Shown piece after piece: positions 58,201 through 64,000 of a stretch of 64,000 bases of DNA (the stretch's first letter is position 1; each line of letters starts with the position of its first letter). The notes beneath the pieces are model-generated. The model was not told where the DNA came from. It ran no database searches and was given only the letters and a program-made list of their open reading frames with translations. The stretch is from the NCBI GenBank assembly GCA_947631115.1, contig CANRKB010000001.1:148059-212058 (forward strand), read 5' to 3'. The DNA comes from an uncultured Clostridia bacterium. Lineage in GTDB: Bacteria; Bacillota; Clostridia; Oscillospirales; Ruminococcaceae. Made by a program: the position numbers and the translations under genes.

Positions 58201-58229
58201 TTGACATAATCGCGGCTAATGTGTATAAT
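58201..58229 (+). promoter_or_regulatory. Consensus promoter of the leader-TM1266-ABC operon
   Basis: TTGACA (58201-58206), 17-base spacer, TATAAT (58224-58229), an exact sigma-A match. Confidence 0.9.
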
Positions 58230-58235
58230 ATATGA

Positions 58236-58395
58236 GTAAAGTGTTCGGAGTCGAGGTACTTTCCGAGATTTCGTCAGCTTTATAAATTAAATATCCGGTA
58301 AACTCTGACGGTAAAATTTATTGCGCCGAAAGACAGCTGAATAAAATCTATGGTGATACTGCGTCTTTCGGGCAATCCGAAGGACGCGTTTTTTA
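58236..58395 (+). ncRNA. Structured leader with antiterminator/terminator switch
   Basis: About 160 bases. Pairings seen are TCGGA/TCCGA (58245-58249 with 58262-58266), CGTCAG/CTGACG (58272-58277 with 58305-58310), and CCGAAAGAC/GTCTTTCGG (58326-58334 with 58363-58371). The 3' strand of the last helix is also the 5' strand of a terminator, GCGTCTTTCGG/CCGAAGGACGC (58361-58387) plus TTTTTT (58389-58394). The two cannot form together, the hallmark of a riboswitch or attenuator. I recognise no known aptamer: it has no TPP, cobalamin, SAM, lysine, T-box or ykkC landmarks. Confidence 0.78.
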
Positions 58396-58410
58396 TGAAA
58401 GGAGACGTCT

Positions 58411-58659
58411 ATGGACAAGGAAAACCGCGTCGCCATAATCTCAATGATAATAAGCGACAAGGACAGTATCCAGAGCGTAAATGAACTGCTCCACGAATAC
58501 GGAGAATATATCCGCGGCAGAATGGGACTTCCGTATCGGGAGAGGGGATTAAACATAATCTGCATAGTCATTGACGCGCCTATGGACAGCGTATCCGCGC
58601 TTTCGGGAAAGCTCGGCAGACTAAGCGGCGTAACATCCAAAGCGGTCTATTCAAAATGA
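58411..58659 (+). CDS. TM1266-like iron-only hydrogenase system regulator family
   Basis: 82 residues, start after AAAGGAG. The pattern NRVAIISMIISDKDSIQSVNELLHEYGEYIRGRMGLPYRERGLNIICIVIDAP fits the TM1266 family, an ACT/NikR-C-like fold often found beside [FeFe]-hydrogenase maturases. No hydrogenase genes lie here; instead an ABC importer follows 43 bases downstream. It may be a ligand-binding partner that controls transport or transcription. It lacks a DNA-binding domain. Confidence 0.8.
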   Translation: MDKENRVAIISMIISDKDSIQSVNELLHEYGEYIRGRMGLPYRERGLNIICIVIDAPMDSVSALSGKLGRLSGVTSKAVYSK

Positions 58660-58702
58660 GTGCCGGCTGAAAGAGGTTGTCGGAAAGAAAGGAAGCATTT
58701 TT

Positions 58703-59767
58703 ATGAAGAAAAAGTTAGGTTCGGTATTGTTGGCGGCGGTGTGCGCGTTTGCGTTTTCCGCATGTAACGGCGGAGGCAATGACAGCTCCTCATCAGACAG
58801 TTCATCTCCCGCCTCGTCAGACAGCTCGTCTGTAAGTTCGTCAGCAGAGAGCGAAAGCTCCGCACCCGAAAGTACGCCCGAAAAAACTCCCGAAAAGGTA
58901 AATATCTCCGCATTGAACGGACCTACGGGAATGGGCATGGTAAAGCTCATGGACGACAACGAGAAAAACAGCTGCGGCTATAATTTCGAGCTTGCGGGAT
59001 CCGCCGACGATATAACGCCGAAGCTCATTAAAGGGGAAATCGACATAGCGTGCGTTCCCGCAAATTTAGGCGCTGTGCTTTATTCAAAGACGAACGGCGG
59101 AGTTGAAACTCTCGCGGTAAATACCTTGGGCGTTCTGTATATCGTTGAAAACGGTAACACCGTAAATTCAATAGAAGACCTTGAGGGAAAAACCGTCTAT
59201 TCCGCTGGAAAGGGCGCTACTCCGCAGTATGCTCTCGAATTTGTCCTCAGCAGTCACAATATCCTCGACAAAGTTAATATAGAGTGGAAGAACGAACACG
59301 CGGAGTGCGTAGCGGCTCTCGAAGCTAACCCCGACGCGGTCGCAATGCTCCCTCAGCCGTTTGTTACTACGGCGATGAGCAAAAACGAGAATATGCGCGT
59401 TGCGGTCGATCTGAACGACGCATGGGACGACCTCGGCTTAAAGAGTTCTCTTCTCACGGGAATTGTTATAGTAAGAAAAGCGTTTGCGGAGGAATACCCC
59501 GCAGCGGTAGAGGAGTTTTTAAAGCGCTACGGCGAGTCGGTCGATTATGTAAACAATAACGTTTCCGACGCCGCGCAGCTCGTGGGAAAATATAACATCG
59601 TTCCCGTTGCGGTAGCGGAAAAGGCAATTCCAAACTGCCATATCGTCTGCATAAAGGGAAGCGAAATGAAAGAAAAGCTTTCGGGCTATCTTAATGTTCT
59701 GTTCGAGCAGCTCCCCGAGTCGGTCGGCGGCGCAATGCCCGGCGATGATTTTTATTACGGAGCATGA
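58703..59767 (+). CDS. NMT1/THI5-like ABC substrate-binding lipoprotein
   Basis: 354 residues. Lipobox FSAC (Cys21) and a Ser/Glu linker (about 29-60) tether a two-lobe periplasmic-binding-like domain. NISALNGPTGMGMVKLM and IDIACVPANLGAVLY match the NitT/TauT/THI5 group that binds sulfonates, nitrate or thiamine precursors. Ligand not predictable. It belongs with the permease and ATPase that follow; an R2 repeat sits between it and the permease. Confidence 0.87.
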   Translation: MKKKLGSVLLAAVCAFAFSACNGGGNDSSSSDSSSPASSDSSSVSSSAESESSAPESTPEKTPEKVNISALNGPTGMGMVKLMDDNEKNSCGYNFELAGSADDITPKLIKGEIDIACVPANLGAVLYSKTNGGVETLAVNTLGVLYIVENGNTVNSIEDLEGKTVYSAGKGATPQYALEFVLSSHNILDKVNIEWKNEHAECVAALEANPDAVAMLPQPFVTTAMSKNENMRVAVDLNDAWDDLGLKSSLLTGIVIVRKAFAEEYPAAVEEFLKRYGESVDYVNNNVSDAAQLVGKYNIVPVAVAEKAIPNCHIVCIKGSEMKEKLSGYLNVLFEQLPESVGGAMPGDDFYYGA

Positions 59768-59795
59768 TAATTCTTGCTGTTTAGGAAATTATATT

Positions 59796-59900
59796 CAGAC
59801 TGCAGAGAAAGCCCCAGATACAAGGAAGCAGCCCTGCGGCTAGGCTTTGTGCCTGCCGCTGGGCTGCTGACAAAGTAGATGGGGCTTTATCGACAGTATG
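59796..59900. repeat. R2 palindromic repeat, copy 4 (105 bp)
   Basis: Ends CAGACTGCAGAGAAAGCCCC (59796-59815) and GGGGCTTTATCGACAGTATG (59881-59900), with core GCGGCTAGGC-N5-GCCTGCCGC. It lies within the importer operon. Confidence 0.85.
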
Positions 59901-59962
59901 AACGTCAATACCGAACCCCGAGTTGTTTATCATTATAAACTATTAAAAACGGAGGTGAGCGC

Positions 59963-60709
59963 ATGAAAAAAACATTGCTGACGGCGGCGGGAATAGTTTT
60001 CTGGCTCGTTGTCTGGCAGGTTGCCGCAATGCTTATAGGAAGCGACATACTTCTCGTTTCGCCTATAGACGTTGTAAAAAGGCTAGCGGAGCTTGTTGTT
60101 ACTGCTGATTTCTGGGGAAGCATACTGTTTTCCGCGGGGAGAATAATGCTCGGCTTTTTCCTAGGACTTACCGCAGGCACGGCGCTCGCGGTGCTTTCGG
60201 GAAAATTTCGCATTGTCCGCGTCATTTTTTCACCGCTCATTTCCGTTATGAAATCCATACCTGTGGCGTCTTTTACGATACTCGCGCTTTTCTGGATAAA
60301 TTCGGAGAACCTGTCCGTTCTCGTAACGTTCCTTATTTGCACGCCGATTGTATGTTCAAATATGCAGGCGGGAATAGACAGCCTCGATCCCAAACTTAAA
60401 GAAATGTCAAAGGTATTTAAAATCCCCGCGTGGCGAAGATTTTCGGGAGTTTATCTGTCGCAGCTCATGCCGTATTTTCGTTCCGCGTCGGCTCTTGCGA
60501 TAGGGCTTTGCTGGAAGTCGGGAGCGGCGGCGGAAGTTATCGGCATCCCCGACGGCTCTATAGGCGAAAAACTTTTCATGTCGAAAATTTATCTCGAAAC
60601 AGCCGACCTTTTCGCCTGGACGGCGGCGGTAATACTGCTGAGCCTGCTTTGCGAAAAACTGTTTTTGCTTTTGGTGAGCATTGCTCAAAAGAGAATTGAA
60701 CGTATGTAA
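59963..60709 (+). CDS. ABC importer permease (NitT/TauT type)
   Basis: 248 residues, six TM helices, with the BPD_transp_1 EAA loop SKVFKIPAWRRFSGVYLSQLMPYF (about 152-175) that contacts the ATPase. A near-perfect GGAGGTGA site precedes the ATG. Partner of the upstream lipoprotein and downstream ATPase. Confidence 0.9.
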   Translation: MKKTLLTAAGIVFWLVVWQVAAMLIGSDILLVSPIDVVKRLAELVVTADFWGSILFSAGRIMLGFFLGLTAGTALAVLSGKFRIVRVIFSPLISVMKSIPVASFTILALFWINSENLSVLVTFLICTPIVCSNMQAGIDSLDPKLKEMSKVFKIPAWRRFSGVYLSQLMPYFRSASALAIGLCWKSGAAAEVIGIPDGSIGEKLFMSKIYLETADLFAWTAAVILLSLLCEKLFLLLVSIAQKRIERM

Positions 60710-60722
60710 AGGAGAGGACAAA

Positions 60723-61289
60723 ATGCTAAAAGCCGAAAATATCTGTAAATCATTTTCCGAAAAAACAGTCCTCGAAAACTTCACGCACGATTTCCCCGAG
60801 GGCAAAACAACGGCGATAGTCGGACAGTCGGGCTGCGGAAAAACAACGCTGCTGTCCATTCTCATGGGTCTTATAACTCCCGACAGCGGCACGCTCACCG
60901 GCTTTGATAAGACAATAAGCGCCGTTTTCCAGGAAGACAGGCTCTGCGAAAATCTCACGGTGTCCGCAAATATCCGCCTTGTAACGGGAAAGCGTTATTC
61001 AAAAGCGGACATTGAAAAAGAGCTTTGCCTTGTGGGACTTGACGGCTGCGCGGAAAAGCCCGTCAGAGAGCTTTCGGGCGGAATGAAGCGCCGCGCGGCA
61101 ATTGTCCGCGCAATGCTTGCCGAAAGCGAGATCATTTTTCTCGACGAGCCATTCAAGGGGCTTGACCCCGATACAAAGCAGACCGTTATGGAATATGTCC
61201 GTGAAAAGACCGAGGGCAAGACCGTCATTTTCGTCACCCACGACAGGGAAGAATGCAGTTTCCTTGCCGCGGAAATTATCGGTTTATAA
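60723..61289 (+). CDS. ABC importer ATPase, minimal length
   Basis: 188 residues from ATG 60723 (GGAGAGG site). Walker A GQSGCGKTTLL, Q-loop FQEDRLCENLT, signature LSGGMKRRAAIVRAM, Walker B IIFLDEPFKGLD and switch His FVTHDREE are all intact. The protein stops shortly after the H-loop, while NitT/TauT ATPases usually reach about 240-260. It should be functional; the missing tail is where regulation often lies. Confidence 0.88.
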   Translation: MLKAENICKSFSEKTVLENFTHDFPEGKTTAIVGQSGCGKTTLLSILMGLITPDSGTLTGFDKTISAVFQEDRLCENLTVSANIRLVTGKRYSKADIEKELCLVGLDGCAEKPVRELSGGMKRRAAIVRAMLAESEIIFLDEPFKGLDPDTKQTVMEYVREKTEGKTVIFVTHDREECSFLAAEIIGL

Positions 61290-61520
61290 TCGCGGTGGCA
61301 TTACAGTTGCATACTTTGTCAACTGCCCAACTAGAGGCTAGAGGCTGGAGGCTAGAGCTTGAACTCAAGCCTCTTTTTTGTTTTGATACGGTATATTCAG
61401 CAAAGAGCGTTTAGGCTGTTACTGACTACTGTACCCTGTACACTGTCAACTGCCAGCAGGGGTTGGGGCGAGTGATCGTTATTTAGAGAAACAACGTTTA
61501 AAAAGAACCGCAAATAGGTT
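61290..61520. other. Gap with R3 terminator and R1 copy e
   Basis: R3 units (CTAGAGGCTAGAGGCTGGAG, about 61331-61350) lead into a GAGGCT..AGCCTC terminator with TTTTTT (61353-61380), then R1 copy e. No gene. Confidence 0.75.
61347..61380 (+). terminator. Terminator of the importer operon, built from R3 units
   Basis: GAGGC..TTGAACTCAA..GCCTC stem followed by TTTTTT. Confidence 0.75.
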
Positions 61521-61527
61521 TTATACA
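61411..61527 (+). repeat. R1 repeat, short form (copy e)
   Basis: GGCTGTTACTGACTACTGTA, CACTGTCAACTGCCAGCAGG, GGGGCGAGTGATCG and AAAAGAACCGCAAATAGG. Its right end coincides with the tspO stop codon (61521-61523). Confidence 0.78.
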
Positions 61528-61997
61528 TTCAAAATCGCGGTAGCAATATTAAGATATGTTGCAAATGCAACCCACGCAAGATAGGGAATGTTTATGTAGG
61601 CTGCAACGCGCTCAATCCTGAAAAATTTTACTATCATAACTATTATCAGCGCGAGCAGCGCCAGAATGACAATGACCGAAGTCCAGAGCGCCATAAACCT
61701 GAAGAAAACTATGCTCCAGAAGAAATTGACGATAAGCTGTATCCAATAAATTCTGAGCGCGCTTTGTTTTTCTTTTTGCTCTGCATTTGAACAGCAGATG
61801 ATACAAGCCGAAATTCCCATAAGCGCATACAGTATAGTCCAGACAATGGGGAAAACTATTCCCGGAGGCGAGAGCGGCGGCTTTTCATAAGCCGAATAAA
61901 CATCGCCGAAATTCCCCGAAAACAGGCTCGACAGAACGCCCGCAAGCTCCGCCGAGAGAATAAAGATCAACAGGTCGCTTATCTTACACTTTTTCAT
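61521..61997 (-). CDS. tspO: TspO/MBR family membrane protein
   Basis: 158 residues from the ATG at 61997 (GAAAGGAC site). Five TM helices and the family stretch YEKPPLSPPGIVFPIVWTILYALMGISA, which lines the porphyrin or ligand pocket. Bacterial TspO binds protoporphyrin and steroids and degrades porphyrins in light. No heme genes adjoin it, though HemN-like and B12-binding radical SAM genes are nearby. Confidence 0.92.
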   Translation of the reverse strand: MKKCKISDLLIFILSAELAGVLSSLFSGNFGDVYSAYEKPPLSPPGIVFPIVWTILYALMGISACIICCSNAEQKEKQSALRIYWIQLIVNFFWSIVFFRFMALWTSVIVILALLALIIVMIVKFFRIERVAAYINIPYLAWVAFATYLNIATAILNV

Positions 61998-62081
61998 AAC
62001 GTTTGTCCTTTCGTTTTTTGTAAATTCTATGGACATACAGTGTGAAATATTACAACAAAATTTTTATTCATGCAATAAAAT

Positions 62082-62107
62082 GACCGCCGTGAATTCTCGC
62101 GGCGGTC
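62082..62107. repeat. Duplicated hairpin GACCGCCG..CGGCGGTC, left copy
   Basis: 26-base palindromic sequence identical to 62271-62296, with ATTTTATT following it on the minus strand. The two copies bracket R1 copy f. Confidence 0.85.
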
Positions 62108-62270
62108 AGCTTGTATAATAACCTATTTGTAGTTCTTTTCAAACGTGTTTCTCTGAATAACGCTCACTCGCCCTATCCCCCTGCCCCCTTCCCCGAGGGG
62201 GAAGGGGGAGAATGCGGGGCGCGGGCGCGCCCCGCACCCCGCCTATAATCTTGAATTGAAAAGAAACTAT
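62108..62270 (-). repeat. R1 repeat, full form, inverted (copy f)
   Basis: CCTATTTGTAGTTCTTTTC, CGCCCTATCCCCCTGCCC, CCCCGAGGGG hairpin, GGGGCGCGGGCGCGCCCC core. The reverse complement of the 53296 copy. It sits between identical 26-base hairpins. Confidence 0.82.
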
Positions 62271-62301
62271 GACCGCCGTGAATTCTCGCGGCGGTCGCTG
62301 G
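62271..62301. terminator. Duplicated hairpin, right copy, terminator type
   Basis: GACCGCC/GGCGGTC stem 10 bases from the radical SAM stop codon, with a T-run on the + strand side. Confidence 0.7.
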
Positions 62302-62305
62302 TTTT

Positions 62306-63823
62306 TTAACTTTTAACTTCCTTCATTGTCTTATTCTTCAGGTAAATATACATCTTCGGCGAAACCTTTTTCAGAGTTTTCTTCGCTTTTATAAACGCGT
62401 CCTCTTTCGCCTTTGCCGCCTTATACAACATCTTTCTCGGATAGTTGGGCGAGGTTATCTTCTTATCAAGTTTAGCCTCGGCGATCTTCGCTTTTTCCTC
62501 GGGAAGTTCGTATATAGCCTTGTATCTCTTTACGAGCTTGTTGAAGTTGTACGCCATATAGAGAATGTCGTATTTCGGATACTGCGGCATACGGAGCTGT
62601 ACAGGGTCGTTCGGGTCGACGGTAGGATCTATAAATCCTCCGTCGCGCGCCGTCTTTTCGAGTATCGTCATGGGATAAGGGTAGAAGATGTTCGGAATGA
62701 CCTTGTCCACGTCGAGCTTTGCATTAAGTTTAACTGTTTCGAGCGAAAGTTCAAGAGTTTCATACGGCAAGCCTACGATGTTGTAAGTCAGCGCTGTTAT
62801 CTTGTATTTTCTGAACCACTTTGATACTTCTATCATGTGGTCGTTTTTCATGTTTCTATGCAGATACTTTTTGCGGAACTCCTCGTTTCCGTTTTCAAGA
62901 CCGATGTCTATCATATAACAGCCGCCCTCTTTGAGCGTCTTTACCATCTCTTCGTCAAGAATATCGAAACGCAGGTTGCAGTTAAAGGGCAGATGTATCT
63001 TTTCAATGTACATCGGCATAAACTCGTAGAACCAGTCCTTGTACATATTGAAGATAGCGTCGCGGAACTCTATAAACTTTATCCACGGGTGCTTTTTGAT
63101 AAGAAGCTCAAGAAGCTCGATCGCCTTTTTCGGGCTTCTGAAGCGGCAGTATTTGAGTTTATTGGGATAGATGTTTCTGAACTGGGAGTTGCCGCAGTAT
63201 GTGCAGGCAAACAGACAGCCTCTGGAGAGCATAACCATCGCCGTATAGTTTTTCGAGCGGTCGAGATTGTCATAGTCGAAAAGCTCAAAGTCGGGGAAAG
63301 GAAGCTCGTCCAGGTCCTCAATAAGCGGGCGCACGGGATTTTTAATTATCTCGCCGTTTTCGAGCTTGAAATACATGCTCTGAATATCGGTTCTTTTAAC
63401 GCCGTCGCGCAGACTGTCCATATATTCGAGCAGGGGATATTCGCCCTCGCCGACAGTGACCATATCAACGCCGCGAATTTTTATGCACTCGTCGGGAACA
63501 AGTATCGCATGATAACCGCCGACCGATACGGGAATATCGGGAAGCTCGTCGTCCAGCCACCCGCACATCTCCGATACAAACGGAACGGCGGTCGTTCTCA
63601 GAGTAAAGCCGATAGTATCGGGAGCGAATGATTTTACCTTTTCGATAAATTCGTCCTTGTCGGGCATATAAAGCTCGTGGTAAAGCTGAACGTCATAGCC
63701 GCCCTGTTTTAATACCGCGGAAATTGAAGCAAGACCCTCGCTGTAGTTTCCGAGATGAGTTTTGTTATATTTTCCCTCTTCAAGAAAATCGGGATAGATA
63801 AGAAGCATTCTTTTTGCTGACAT
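62306..63823 (-). CDS. B12-binding-domain radical SAM protein
   Basis: 505 residues from the ATG at 63823 (AGGAGG site). An N-terminal cobalamin-binding-like domain (about 1-140, VSVGGYHAILVPDE) is followed by the radical SAM core with RGCLFACTYCGNS (Cx3Cx2C, about 205-217). A C-terminal region ends in a Lys-rich tail. Class B-like enzymes methylate unreactive carbons or do other radical chemistry on antibiotics, lipids or tetrapyrroles. The DxHxxG motif of true B12 binders is not evident, so cofactor binding is uncertain. Confidence 0.85.
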   Translation of the reverse strand: MSAKRMLLIYPDFLEEGKYNKTHLGNYSEGLASISAVLKQGGYDVQLYHELYMPDKDEFIEKVKSFAPDTIGFTLRTTAVPFVSEMCGWLDDELPDIPVSVGGYHAILVPDECIKIRGVDMVTVGEGEYPLLEYMDSLRDGVKRTDIQSMYFKLENGEIIKNPVRPLIEDLDELPFPDFELFDYDNLDRSKNYTAMVMLSRGCLFACTYCGNSQFRNIYPNKLKYCRFRSPKKAIELLELLIKKHPWIKFIEFRDAIFNMYKDWFYEFMPMYIEKIHLPFNCNLRFDILDEEMVKTLKEGGCYMIDIGLENGNEEFRKKYLHRNMKNDHMIEVSKWFRKYKITALTYNIVGLPYETLELSLETVKLNAKLDVDKVIPNIFYPYPMTILEKTARDGGFIDPTVDPNDPVQLRMPQYPKYDILYMAYNFNKLVKRYKAIYELPEEKAKIAEAKLDKKITSPNYPRKMLYKAAKAKEDAFIKAKKTLKKVSPKMYIYLKNKTMKEVKS

Positions 63824-63865
63824 ATAAAAACCTCCTGCTTGTACTTTCAAATCATATCAACATAT

Positions 63866-63894
63866 ATTGTACCATATCCGCGTTTAAATTTCAA
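63866..63894 (-). promoter_or_regulatory. Promoter of the B12-radical SAM gene
   Basis: Minus strand TTGAAA (63889-63894), 17-base spacer, TACAAT (63866-63871). Confidence 0.82.
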
Positions 63895-64000
63895 TAGTTT
63901 TTTAAAATTTTCGTCATTGTCGGGTGTACGTTTGTCAATGATATGTTACACTTTTCTCAAAAAAATATGATGTTAATAACTTTGAACGAAATCAGCTGCT

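Noticed and set aside
58236..58395. Identification of the leader as a TPP riboswitch because of the THI5-like transporter
   Set aside because: The conserved CUGAGA and ACC..GAACCUGA elements of TPP aptamers are absent.
24386..62270. Insertion sequences or CRISPR arrays behind the repeats
   Set aside because: No transposase or cas gene is present and no regular repeat-spacer pattern was seen.
62837..63631. 264-codon open frame opposite the B12-radical SAM gene
   Set aside because: Antisense shadow of a motif-complete gene; no start signals.

Overview
The window looks like a chromosomal segment of an anaerobic, spore-forming member of the Clostridia (Firmicutes). The evidence is spoIVA, a SPOCS/LysM coat protein, a SpoIID-type protein, an XRE-AbrB regulator, a T-box on pheST, a lysine riboswitch on a dap operon, class B-like sortases, an iron-dependent alcohol dehydrogenase and several radical SAM enzymes. 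Base composition is moderate and uniform, and genes run in short operons with GGAGG-type ribosome binding sites and sigma-A-like promoters with 17-bp spacers. I cannot name the species. I saw no rRNA, tRNA, CRISPR array, prophage or transposase.

Layout. 1-2430: end of a Na+/solute symporter gene, a TerD protein, a 45-residue membrane peptide, a YbaK deacylase, and a small Cys-rich protein on the other strand. 2849-12655: cysteine desulfurase, CrcB, ThiI and CinA C-domain, then three sortase-like genes in a row, a SpoIID/LytB protein, an acetyltransferase and an alcohol dehydrogenase. 13064-14974: XRE-AbrB regulator with a two-gene ABC exporter. 15037-20537 (minus): pheST behind a T-box, a metallo-beta-lactamase protein and pyridoxal kinase. 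20922-24383: iscS-iscU and a Y-family polymerase. 24677-31300 (minus): proB-proA, two envelope proteins, an ABC-F protein and a small membrane protein. 31763-40450: a membrane protein, a TetM-like GTPase fused to a NYN domain, TrmO, RlmH, a D,D-carboxypeptidase, a phosphoesterase, a PC4-like protein and a MATE exporter. 40761-43766 (minus): spore-coat pair. 43980-49953: CorA, thioredoxin, a VanRS-like two-component pair and two radical SAM enzymes. 50027-53224 (minus): queA, an amidohydrolase and an AI-2E-type permease. 53574-58184: lysine riboswitch, asd-dapA-dapB-ACT and MscS. 58201-61289: a structured terminator/antiterminator leader, a TM1266-type regulator and a NitT/TauT-like ABC importer. 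61521-63823 (minus): TspO and a B12-binding radical SAM protein.

The spaces between genes are as notable as the genes. At least four families of short, palindromic, non-coding repeats occupy nearly every larger gap. One family (R2) has 20-bp inverted termini ending in CAGACTGTA. A second (R1) is about 90-190 bp and usually has a very G/C-rich core. A third (R3) is built on CTAG-containing units. A fourth is long perfect palindromes. Several begin 0-2 bases after a stop codon, and two R1 copies lie between direct duplications of a stem-loop sequence. The best candidate for something undescribed is the 58230-58400 leader. It has a consensus promoter and mutually exclusive antiterminator and terminator helices, and it matches no riboswitch class that I recognise.
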